8,478 bases of DNA from NCBI GenBank assembly GCA_018221175.1, contig JAAOYE010000111.1, forward strand, positions 1-8,478, written 5' to 3'. Position 1 is the first letter of the stretch; each line of letters opens with the position of its first letter. A program made the position numbers and the translations under genes. The notes under the pieces were generated by a model. It saw only the letters and a program-made list of their open reading frames with translations, was not told the origin of the DNA and made no database searches. The stretch comes from Candidatus Woesearchaeota archaeon. GTDB lineage: Archaea; Nanobdellota; Nanobdellia; Woesearchaeales; BM511. Below, one piece after another: positions 1 to 5,011 of this stretch.

Positions 1-539
1 TTGATTCTTTCATCAAGGTCCACCATCCATTCCTTGTAGTTTGAAATAAGAATTATTGCTTTTCTGTATATTTTTTCTAGTATCATGTATAAAAAGTCAA
101 AGTCATCTATTTTGTCTACTTCGTCAAAAACAAAAACAGCCCCTTTTTTGTTCATGTGAGATTCTATTACTTTGAAGAGTTCGTCTGTTTTCTTGTTGTG
201 TGTGAACTTATACTCAATATTGCTGCAGACTTCCATGAATATCTTGTAGGATGTGTTGTGCTGCCAGCAGTTAATATAGATTGGGATTATGTCGTCGGTT
301 TGGTCTTCAAGCTCTTTTAGAAGGTGCCTTACAGCAACTGTTTTTCCAACGCCAGGAGGTCCGTGAAGCATGACGTTTTTTCCTGTTCTGTTGGAAAACA
401 ATGGCTTTATGCAGTCAGCGACATATCTTTGCTGCTTTTTCCTAAACGGAACTAGTTTTGGTATAAAGTCATAGTCAAGCGCTACTGGGTCTCTAAATAG
501 GCTTTGTTCTTGTCCAAGCATATTGTCAAAAACGCCCAT
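1..539 (-). CDS. cdc6: Orc1/Cdc6-type replication initiator ATPase (N-terminal part, cut by window edge)
   Basis: The start codon is ATG at 537-539 and the frame stays open to the left edge, giving 179 codons of a family that is usually about 400 aa. The translation shows the typical N-terminal layout: an 'LFRDPVALDYDFIP' segment, Walker A GPPGVGKT (residues 60-67), a 'YINCWQ' strand (88-93), Walker B VFVFDEVD (135-142), and a sensor-1-like 'ILISN' (163-167) followed by 'LDERI'. In this family the AAA+ module binds ATP and, with a C-terminal winged helix outside the window, recognises origin DNA and helps load MCM helicase. A TATA box about 29 nt upstream of the ATG predicts a nearly leaderless mRNA. 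Origins often lie beside such genes, but I see no convincing ORB repeats here. The alternative is another archaeal AAA+ ATPase of the same clan; the combined motifs favour Orc1/Cdc6. Confidence 0.88.
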   Translation of the reverse strand, partial: MGVFDNMLGQEQSLFRDPVALDYDFIPKLVPFRKKQQRYVADCIKPLFSNRTGKNVMLHGPPGVGKTVAVRHLLKELEDQTDDIIPIYINCWQHNTSYKIFMEVCSNIEYKFTHNKKTDELFKVIESHMNKKGAVFVFDEVDKIDDFDFLYMILEKIYRKAIILISNYKEWMVDLDERI

Positions 540-563
540 AGTAAGAATTTAGATATATGAGTT

Positions 564-573
564 TTTTATAAAA
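564..573 (-). promoter_or_regulatory. TATA box of the cdc6 gene
   Basis: On the minus strand this reads TTTTATAAAA in an A/T-rich context. Its centre lies about 29 nt before the cdc6 ATG, so transcription should begin within a few bases of the start codon. Confidence 0.55.
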
Positions 574-601
574 GTTTTGAATTTGAAGCCCTGAAAACAC
601 T

Positions 602-660
602 AAAAAATTCTTTGAAATTTTTGGTGTGCCAAAAACACTGTTTTTGAGCATTTTTAATTT
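602..660. terminator. A/T-rich hairpin region between the zinc-ribbon gene and cdc6
   Basis: The 136-bp gap between the two minus-strand genes holds two small inverted repeats. One is CAAAAA (630-635) with TTTTTG (641-646), extended by TGC/GCA across one bulged base. The other is an A/T stem around 602-622 with a TTC/GAA core. Both strands carry T-runs. This could terminate the zinc-ribbon transcript before the cdc6 promoter. It is a weak call, since archaeal termination depends mainly on T-tracts. Confidence 0.3.
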
Positions 661-675
661 TCTTCGGTTTTGGAA

Positions 676-1062
676 TTATTTCAATCTTTGTCCGCAGTGC
701 TGGCAAAAGTTGGCATAAACATAATGCTGGAGCCCGCAGTTTTTGCAGTGTATAATCATTCGGTAGCGTTCTTTGTCATAATCTTCTGTTTGCTGCTTGT
801 CATAAACGTCTGTTTGCTGTCTTTGTTCCTTTTGTTTTCCAAGATCTCCTTCTTTTTCTATTTCTTTTTTTTCATCTTTAGAAAGCCGCATCATATACCA
901 TATCAAAGTCTTTACAAGGCCGTAAAGCGCGATTACAAGCGCGATGTACAAAAAAAGTGCGTATGGACCATTATAATTTATTGTTTTTCCATTAAGCCTG
1001 AAACTAAATGCGCCTACGAGCGCCCCAACGATTAGAAGAACCGGTCCTGGAATCTTTGCCAT
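676..1062 (-). CDS. Two-TM membrane protein with C-terminal zinc ribbon
   Basis: A 128-aa protein with hydrophobic segments at about residues 4-21 and 34-56, a highly charged Lys/Glu/Gln/Asp linker (about 60-100), and a C-terminal zinc ribbon with Cys106, Cys109, Cys120 and Cys123 (CKNCG ... CQHCG). The ribbon probably binds one zinc and, given the charged linker, probably lies in the cytoplasm. Short TM plus zinc-ribbon proteins are common in archaea and mostly have no assigned function, so I assign none. The start is supported by the SD sequence AGAGGTG four bases before the ATG. That differs from the leaderless genes nearby and implies a short leader. An overlapping plus-strand frame at 670-1035 is low-complexity and looks like a shadow. 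Confidence 0.82.
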   Translation of the reverse strand: MAKIPGPVLLIVGALVGAFSFRLNGKTINYNGPYALFLYIALVIALYGLVKTLIWYMMRLSKDEKKEIEKEGDLGKQKEQRQQTDVYDKQQTEDYDKERYRMIIHCKNCGLQHYVYANFCQHCGQRLK

Positions 1063-1087
1063 AATGCACCTCTTTTAATTATATTGA

Positions 1088-1093
1088 TTTATA
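1088..1093 (+). promoter_or_regulatory. Possible promoter of the structured RNA
   Basis: TTTATA on the plus strand is centred about 26 nt before 1116, where the outer stem of the structured block begins. The spacing fits an archaeal TATA box for an RNA starting at the stem. Support is positional only, and the word overlaps the divergent promoter of the zinc-ribbon gene. Confidence 0.3.
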
Positions 1094-1096
1094 GAA

Positions 1097-1108
1097 GTTT
1101 AAATAACT
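1097..1108 (-). promoter_or_regulatory. TATA box and SD of the zinc-ribbon gene
   Basis: On the minus strand GTTATTTAAACT lies about 40 nt before the ATG. A start site 26 nt downstream (near 1076) would leave a leader of about 14 nt that contains the AGAGGTG SD (1067-1073). A second TATA-like word at 1088-1093 lies too close to leave the SD inside the transcript. Confidence 0.45.
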
Positions 1109-1115
1109 TTTGTCA

Positions 1116-1225
1116 AAAACCACCTACTGGGCACCCCGTAAGGGACTTCCCCCGCCCAGTCAGCGTCAGCCAATACCACAAAAACAGCGGTGATTGGCTA
1201 AGGTGACGGCAACGGTGGTTTTATA
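1116..1225 (+). ncRNA. Candidate structured RNA (three-way junction), family not recognised
   Basis: This block is clearly more GC-rich than its AT-rich surroundings and has no plausible reading frame. The outer stem is AAAACCACC (1116-1124) with GGTGGTTTT (1214-1222), 9 perfect pairs. The second stem is ACTGGGC (1126-1132) with GCCCAGT (1154-1160), 7 pairs, and inside it CCC-GTAA-GGG (1135-1144) forms a stem capped by a GNRA tetraloop. The third stem is AGCCAAT (1168-1174) with ATTGGCT (1193-1199), extended inward by ACC/GGT around one bulge and outward by CGTC (1164-1167) with GACG (1205-1208). The 3' side of the outer stem runs into T-rich sequence, as at a transcript end. The strand is chosen from this and the upstream TATA word; the structure could also form on the minus strand or in DNA. 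I could not match it to tRNA, 5S, SRP or a known riboswitch. Confidence 0.5.
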
Positions 1226-1256
1226 TTTCGGTTGTCACCTGACGATTTCAACATGT

Positions 1257-1266
1257 ATTTATAAAT
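1257..1266 (+). promoter_or_regulatory. TATA box of the DUF4349 gene
   Basis: ATTTATAAAT in an A/T-rich block predicts a start site near 1287. The mRNA leader would then be about 24 nt and contain the SD GGTGAT (1299-1304). The structured block at 1116-1222 would lie outside this mRNA. Confidence 0.5.
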
Positions 1267-1310
1267 AATAAGCTTATCAATGCTTATTAACTCGTAACGG
1301 TGATAAAAAA

Positions 1311-2204
1311 ATGGCATTAAAAAAACAATTATTGAAGCTAAAGGATAACTGGCTTTTGATACTCTTATTTTTGATACTATTATTTGCGGTGTCAGGAAGC
1401 AGCTTTCTTTTAACACCTTTTACAAGCACTGCATCCAAGATGCTTGCAGGAGGATTTGCAGCTGATGAAGCCATGGAGATGGGAATAGCTAGCAGGTCGT
1501 CGTATTATCCATCCCCTGTATATGGTAATGGCGACTTTGCGCCTGAAGTAGAAGTAAGAAAGATAATAAAGACATCAAGCCTTTCAACAGAGGTTAAGAG
1601 AGGTGAGTTTAAGCAAAACGAAGACAAGTTAAAAAATATTGTTGTCTCCTCAGACTCCTTTATTCTAAATGAGAATGTTAATCTTTACGGAAAAGGCAGT
1701 AAAGCCTATTACAGGGGAAGCTATCATTTAAAGGTTGACACAGACAAATATGACAGTGTTGTAACGCAACTAAAAGAGATTGGCGAAGTCACAAGCTTTA
1801 ATGAGAACTCAAACGATGTGACAGGCCAGTACGTGAGTCTTGAAGACCAGCTAAAGCTTGAAAAAGACAGGTTAAAAAGATATCAGGACATTCTTGATGA
1901 TGCAGAAAGGATTGAAGATAAGATTAACTTGAATAATTATATTTTCAATCAGGAAAGAACAATCAAATATATTGAAGACAGAATCAACAACTTGGACAAA
2001 AGAGTTGAGTATACCACAATTTCGTTTTCAATGTCAGAGAAGCAGTCAGAGTATGTTAATGTGGCAGTTGTCAAGTTCTCTGCGTTAATCAAGAATCTTG
2101 TTGGAAGCTTTAACTTGCTGTTAAAAGCAGTCTTTTGGTTGTTTCCATGGCTAATACTTTTCCTTGCGTACCGCGGAATAAAAACATACCTAGAACACAG
2201 ATAA
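1311..2204 (+). CDS. DUF4349 membrane protein
   Basis: A 297-aa protein with an N-terminal TM or uncleaved signal (about 14-34), a Ser/Gly/Ala-rich linker, and a DUF4349-like region from about 82 to the C-terminus. That region contains 'RKIIKTSSLSTEV', a ferredoxin-like alpha/beta stretch (about 86-165), a predicted coiled coil (about 174-232) and a second TM (about 262-288). The short tail is basic (RGIKTYLEHR). Bacterial and archaeal DUF4349 proteins share this layout, with the central domain outside the membrane; their molecular role is not established. The start is fixed by the SD GGTGAT six bases before the ATG. A T-tract right after the stop fits termination before the next promoter, so it is probably monocistronic. 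Confidence 0.85.
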   Translation: MALKKQLLKLKDNWLLILLFLILLFAVSGSSFLLTPFTSTASKMLAGGFAADEAMEMGIASRSSYYPSPVYGNGDFAPEVEVRKIIKTSSLSTEVKRGEFKQNEDKLKNIVVSSDSFILNENVNLYGKGSKAYYRGSYHLKVDTDKYDSVVTQLKEIGEVTSFNENSNDVTGQYVSLEDQLKLEKDRLKRYQDILDDAERIEDKINLNNYIFNQERTIKYIEDRINNLDKRVEYTTISFSMSEKQSEYVNVAVVKFSALIKNLVGSFNLLLKAVFWLFPWLILFLAYRGIKTYLEHR

Positions 2205-2207
2205 AAT

Positions 2208-2226
2208 TATTTTTTTGTTTTTTCCC
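2208..2226 (+). terminator. T-tract terminator after the DUF4349 gene
   Basis: Two T-runs separated by one G (2210-2223) begin a few bases after the stop codon at 2202-2204. Archaeal RNA polymerase commonly stops in such tracts, and the next gene has its own TATA box immediately after. Confidence 0.5.
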
Positions 2227-2232
2227 CATTAA

Positions 2233-2242
2233 TTTTATAAAT
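2233..2242 (+). promoter_or_regulatory. TATA box of the 160-aa hypothetical gene
   Basis: TTTTATAAAT is centred about 26.5 nt before the ATG at 2264, so transcription should start at the ATG itself. No SD precedes that ATG, which agrees with a leaderless mRNA. Confidence 0.6.
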
Positions 2243-2263
2243 AATTACTTTTCCAGAGTAGTA

Positions 2264-2746
2264 ATGACTAGGTTAACATATATAGATGGTGGGAAAAAGG
2301 TTCAACATATAGAAGAATCTAAGTTAATAGTTTCAACATTACAATCAGAAGAATCTGCAGAAGAATCAGGCCTTGCCTTTATTGTTGGATTACCTGAAGA
2401 TAAAACTAATAGGGCAATGTCGATGTTAAATGGACTTTTATTTTCTGGTCGTGATTTTAGCGAATACAATATCAAGACAAATCCTGACAGGATTTTTTTG
2501 TTTCTCAGGAAACAATTAAGTGAATATAGTATAGTATTATCTAAAAATGATGATGGTATTATGATGGCAGGGATATATTTTCTAAACTTAGAAATAACAG
2601 ACCCGGATAAATTAAGAAGGAGAATAAGGGAAATAATAACTGTTTCTAGGGAAACTTCAGAAGAAGGATATACCATGCGTACTGGGGCTCTTTATGAAGC
2701 AATAACACATTGCATTAATCTATTAAAAGAAACAGTAGAACATTAA
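2264..2746 (+). CDS. Hypothetical protein, 160 aa, cytosolic
   Basis: I do not recognise the family. The frame is open from 2135, but the promoter geometry picks the ATG at 2264, since the upstream part overlaps the preceding gene and the promoter. The protein has no TM or signal peptide. It appears mixed alpha/beta: an acidic N-terminal stretch around 16-35 (rich in Glu and Ser), a hydrophobic strand 'LAFIVGLP' (37-44), a 'GIMMAGIYFLNLEITD' strand pair (98-113), and an Arg-rich helix (116-130, 'DKLRRRIREIITVSRE'). It ends in a helix (about 139-157) with a single Cys at 150. The length, lack of repeats and soluble character suggest a small regulatory or structural protein, but nothing points to a reaction. 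It sits alone between a terminator and the convergent terminator region. Confidence 0.75.
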   Translation: MTRLTYIDGGKKVQHIEESKLIVSTLQSEESAEESGLAFIVGLPEDKTNRAMSMLNGLLFSGRDFSEYNIKTNPDRIFLFLRKQLSEYSIVLSKNDDGIMMAGIYFLNLEITDPDKLRRRIREIITVSRETSEEGYTMRTGALYEAITHCINLLKETVEH

Positions 2747-2749
2747 TTA

Positions 2750-2790
2750 CTTTTTCTTAATTAGCCATGAAAAAACTTTTTTTTATTTTT
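2750..2790. terminator. Convergent T/A-rich terminator region
   Basis: Immediately after the plus-strand stop at 2744-2746 lie TTTTTCTTAATT and then AAAAAAC followed by long T-runs (2771-2791). The A-runs supply T-tracts to minus-strand transcripts. The region separates the plus-strand gene from minus-strand coding sequence ending at 2791, so it can serve both directions. Confidence 0.5.
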
Positions 2791-2949
2791 TTAGTTCCAT
2801 ACAAATATTCTTTTTTCAACCTTTGGAATTCCTTCTATTGTTATTGTGAATTCTTTTATGTCCTTGTCGACATCAAAAGCTAACTCTCCAAAAGAATGAT
2901 GCCCTCCCAAAGATAACGCTTCAACAGGCCTGATAATTTTACTGTCATA
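2791..2949 (-). pseudogene. Start-less coding remnant (C-terminus of an unidentified protein)
   Basis: Read on the minus strand, 2949 to 2791 gives 52 residues and a TAA stop with protein-like composition: 'RPVEALSLGGHHSFGELAF', then 'DVDKDIKEFTITIEGIPKVE', and an aromatic end 'FVWN'. The alternating hydrophobic pattern suggests the last strands of a beta-sandwich domain. There is no ATG or GTG in the frame, and a TAG at 2950-2952 closes it upstream. The frame is the same as that of the YHS gene just upstream, separated by that gene's TGA, three codons and the TAG. It is most simply the decayed 3' end of a gene, or of a former fusion with the YHS protein. A TTG start inside is possible but has no SD. 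The source family is not recognised. Confidence 0.4.
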
Positions 2950-2961
2950 CTAACTTTTGAT

Positions 2962-3132
2962 TCATTTCGAACAGCATCCTTTATACTGGTGCTTTGATTT
3001 TTTCAGCCTTTTCTTATACTCATTCAAACAATGTTTTGAGCAAAACCAAATATCTCCATCAACTAAGCCTTTGCCTTTTTCCTCTTTCATCCCGCAAACC
3101 GGATCTTTTCTTTTGAATAATCCAAATGCCAT
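2962..3132 (-). CDS. Small YHS-domain metal-binding protein
   Basis: A 56-aa protein dominated by a YHS/TRASH-like module: 'KDPVCGM' (9-15) followed by 'DIWFCSKHCLNEYKKRLKK' (27-45). The Cys residues are at 13, 31 and 35, with an extra Cys-Cys pair near the end (53-54, 'KGCCSK'). YHS modules are found in copper/heavy-metal ATPases and oxygenases and are thought to bind metal through these cysteines. Alone at this size it could be a metal chaperone or sensor. The ATG at 3132 is preferred over the in-frame ATG at 3165, because the TATA box is centred about 25 nt before 3132, making the mRNA leaderless and placing the longer start inside the promoter. It sits downstream of the regulator gene on the same strand but with its own promoter. 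Confidence 0.75.
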   Translation of the reverse strand: MAFGLFKRKDPVCGMKEEKGKGLVDGDIWFCSKHCLNEYKKRLKKSKHQYKGCCSK

Positions 3133-3151
3133 AGAAACAAATAAGGGGCTT

Positions 3152-3160
3152 CTATATAAA
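3152..3160 (-). promoter_or_regulatory. TATA box of the YHS gene
   Basis: On the minus strand TTTATATAG lies about 25 nt before the ATG at 3132. It supports a leaderless start there and argues against the ATG at 3165. Confidence 0.55.
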
Positions 3161-3175
3161 AACAAGAATAAATTA

Positions 3176-3195
3176 TTGTGAAAAAATAGTGAAAA
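3176..3195 (-). terminator. T-tract after the sensor-regulator gene
   Basis: Right after the TGA (3196-3198), the minus strand reads TTTTCACTATTTTTTCAC, two T-runs in 18 nt, before the YHS promoter. This probably ends the regulator transcript, although read-through into the YHS gene is possible. Confidence 0.4.
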
Positions 3196-4902
3196 TCAAA
3201 TGATTTTTCTCCCGCTGCTTGTAATCTTTAATGATTTGAATCTTCCTCTTTGTTCAACCTGCAAGAGTCCCAGTTCCTGGAGCTTTCTAACTCTTGACCT
3301 TGTTGTGGGCTTTGTAATGTTGAATTTGTCAGTTATCTCTTTGAATGATACTAATTTGTTGATTTTATTATTGTCATTGATATGCCTTAATATGCCAAGC
3401 TCTTGTTCGGTCAGGTTAATTCGTTTTTTAAGATGCTTGCCGTAGATGTCAACTGTTTCTGCTTCAAGCGCTGCAAGCTGTGGGGTTTGCAAAATTTCAG
3501 GGTCTGCATGCAAAATAATAACTGCTTGCCTGTCGCTTACTTTATCCTTTAATTCATAAATATTTTTTAGCACCTTGTCAAAACCGTTTTCAGCAATTAA
3601 AAAATCAAGCCGGTCAATTAAAATTATTGACTTAGTATTTCTTTCTATGAACTGGCTGATAATCTCAACTATATTCTCAATGTTAGTTTCGTGTCCCTGC
3701 GACTTTTTCTTGCTTAGCCTGATAAACGAGGTCTTTTTTAGGTCGTATTTTTTCTTAAACACCCCGGGTTCCTGTCTTATAATTCCCAGTCCGATAAATC
3801 CCTTTGAAAGTCCTGATATGAAAAGTTCGTGCGCATGATTTTCCTCGTCTTCTTTAATGAAATACACCTTTCCTGGCTTAAGCTCAATATCTGCCTGGTT
3901 AAAACCTCTGCTTTCAGCTTCAGAGCTAATGCCAAGCTTTTCAAGTGTTATTTGCGCTTTGCTTAGCTTTTCTTCAACAATCTGCTTTGATTTTAAAAGT
4001 GACAAAAGAGATAAAAGAATTAAGATTATGATTACAACAACAAACGCTAAACTAAGCAAATGCCTTTTTTGAACGCTTTGAATGTCTTTGCTTATCTTGT
4101 CAAGAGGTGTAAGTACAATAAGTTCCCATTTTTGTGAGCCAAGATATATGCTGCTTGTTGTAATTATTGTTTCTCCAAAGTCTTCAAAGGAATTAATTGT
4201 GTTTGTCTTTACATCAGCAAAGCCTTCAAATTCAATATAATCTTTGATGCCTGGACTCTTATGAATTGTTTTTTGGTCTTCATGCAGTATATAATAACTT
4301 GTGTCTTCATTTATGAAAGGATGGAGGTATAAATTGTAAACCTTTTCCATCTCAACAACACTCATCAAAACACCTTTAAATTCACCCAAGAAATTAGGGT
4401 AAGGTGTTATTGTTTCGCTCTGAAAAATCGGCGCAGTGATTATAATCTGCGAAGAATCCAATTGGGTTTGCGTTGTTATGAATGGTTTTTTTGTTTCTTT
4501 TGGCAAAAAGAAATAGTCTTTGTTTTTAATGTTAAGATTTAATAGATGTTGGTACTCAGCACTTGAACACTCCAATATGTCTCCTTCACTGCTTACTTTA
4601 AGAATATTATCTATCTTTCCTTCAATATTTTGGTCAATTAAAGCCATAGATCCGTCGCAGCCTTCAATATCATAACTTTCAATATTAGGAAATCTGGTTA
4701 ATGTTACAAGTTCATCTTTTACCTGCAGGATATGCGCCTCGATTCTTCTTGCGCTGTGCTCTGTTTCAATAACTTGCTTTTCCATTAACTGATCAACCAT
4801 CACATCATTAATCTTTGAAAACGAGACATAATTCATGGATATAACAACTGCTATCATGATTAGCGAAAGAAGACTTAAAACAACAATCTTATTATCTCTC
4901 AT
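3196..4902 (-). CDS. Membrane-spanning sensor/transcription regulator: sensor, DUF835, winged helix
   Basis: A 568-aa protein. TM1 (about 6-24) is followed by an extracytoplasmic region of about 245 residues (30-275) with the helix-then-beta pattern of a dCache/double-PAS sensor ('KVSSEGDILECS', 'PFITTQTQ', 'GVLMSVVEMEKVY', 'WELIVLTPLDKI'). TM2 is at about 281-303, then a short coiled linker. A DUF835 domain follows (about 342-486), recognisable from 'GKVYFIKED', 'SGLSKGFIGLGIIRQEPG', 'ILIDRLDFLIAENGFDKVLK' and 'ILHADPE'. The C-terminus is a winged helix-turn-helix (about 495-568) with 'FKEITDKFNITKPTTRSRVRKLQELGLL' spanning the recognition helices. I infer a one-component receptor that senses an external ligand and binds DNA from the membrane. 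No kinase or receiver domain is present. The start is ATG 4902, not the upstream in-frame GTG at 4917, because the TATA centre is 26.5 nt before it. The gene diverges from the DUF1573 operon, a likely target. Confidence 0.82.
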   Translation of the reverse strand: MRDNKIVVLSLLSLIMIAVVISMNYVSFSKINDVMVDQLMEKQVIETEHSARRIEAHILQVKDELVTLTRFPNIESYDIEGCDGSMALIDQNIEGKIDNILKVSSEGDILECSSAEYQHLLNLNIKNKDYFFLPKETKKPFITTQTQLDSSQIIITAPIFQSETITPYPNFLGEFKGVLMSVVEMEKVYNLYLHPFINEDTSYYILHEDQKTIHKSPGIKDYIEFEGFADVKTNTINSFEDFGETIITTSSIYLGSQKWELIVLTPLDKISKDIQSVQKRHLLSLAFVVVIIILILLSLLSLLKSKQIVEEKLSKAQITLEKLGISSEAESRGFNQADIELKPGKVYFIKEDEENHAHELFISGLSKGFIGLGIIRQEPGVFKKKYDLKKTSFIRLSKKKSQGHETNIENIVEIISQFIERNTKSIILIDRLDFLIAENGFDKVLKNIYELKDKVSDRQAVIILHADPEILQTPQLAALEAETVDIYGKHLKKRINLTEQELGILRHINDNNKINKLVSFKEITDKFNITKPTTRSRVRKLQELGLLQVEQRGRFKSLKITSSGRKII

Positions 4903-4922
4903 AAGGTCTGAGAACACTAAGA

Positions 4923-4933
4923 TATTTATAAAT
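4923..4933 (-). promoter_or_regulatory. TATA box of the sensor-regulator gene
   Basis: ATTTATAAATA on the minus strand is centred about 26.5 nt before ATG 4902. It predicts a leaderless mRNA and decides that start. Confidence 0.6.
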
Positions 4934-4947
4934 CATGCGTTTAACTA

Positions 4948-4967
4948 TTTTCCCTAATTTTTCCCTA
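4948..4967. repeat. 11-bp-spaced direct repeat TTTTCCCTA in the divergent promoter region
   Basis: TTTTCCCTA occurs at 4948-4956 and again at 4959-4967, the two copies 11 bp apart (about one helical turn, same DNA face). They lie between the two divergent TATA boxes (near 4928 and 4985). The position suits an activator or repressor site for the neighbouring winged-helix regulator. The repeat is seen; its role is inferred. Confidence 0.45.
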
Positions 4968-4978
4968 TTATTTCTTTT

Positions 4979-4988
4979 TTTTTAAATA
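4979..4988 (+). promoter_or_regulatory. TATA box of the DUF1573/CcdA-like operon
   Basis: TTTTTAAATA, preceded by a long T-run, is centred about 26.5 nt before the ATG at 5012. The first operon gene therefore appears leaderless, with no SD before it. Confidence 0.55.
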
Positions 4989-5011
4989 TCGGGTTTGCTG
5001 TCATAACTATT

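Noticed and set aside
670..1035. Plus-strand 121-codon frame
   Set aside because: It is the antisense of the zinc-ribbon gene, with a low-complexity Phe-rich translation, no SD and no promoter.
1116..1240. tRNA, 5S rRNA or C/D-box RNA in the structured block
   Set aside because: There is no T-loop GTTCGAAT-like motif, no 5S core motifs, and only weak matches to box C (GTGATTG) and box D (CTGA) without a proper C'/D' pair.
541..1310. Replication origin with ORB repeats beside cdc6
   Set aside because: C-rich words such as CTTCCCCC are present, but no repeated ORB-like element or clear unwinding block with flanking repeats was found. The GC-rich block is better explained as a structured RNA.
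2791..3132. Stop-codon recoding (TGA as selenocysteine, TAG as pyrrolysine) joining the YHS gene and the remnant
   Set aside because: Both codons end other genes here, no SECIS-like element was seen, and the YHS protein ends naturally.
2957..3181. Plus-strand 74-codon frame
   Set aside because: It is antisense to the YHS gene, whose cysteine motif and promoter are clear.
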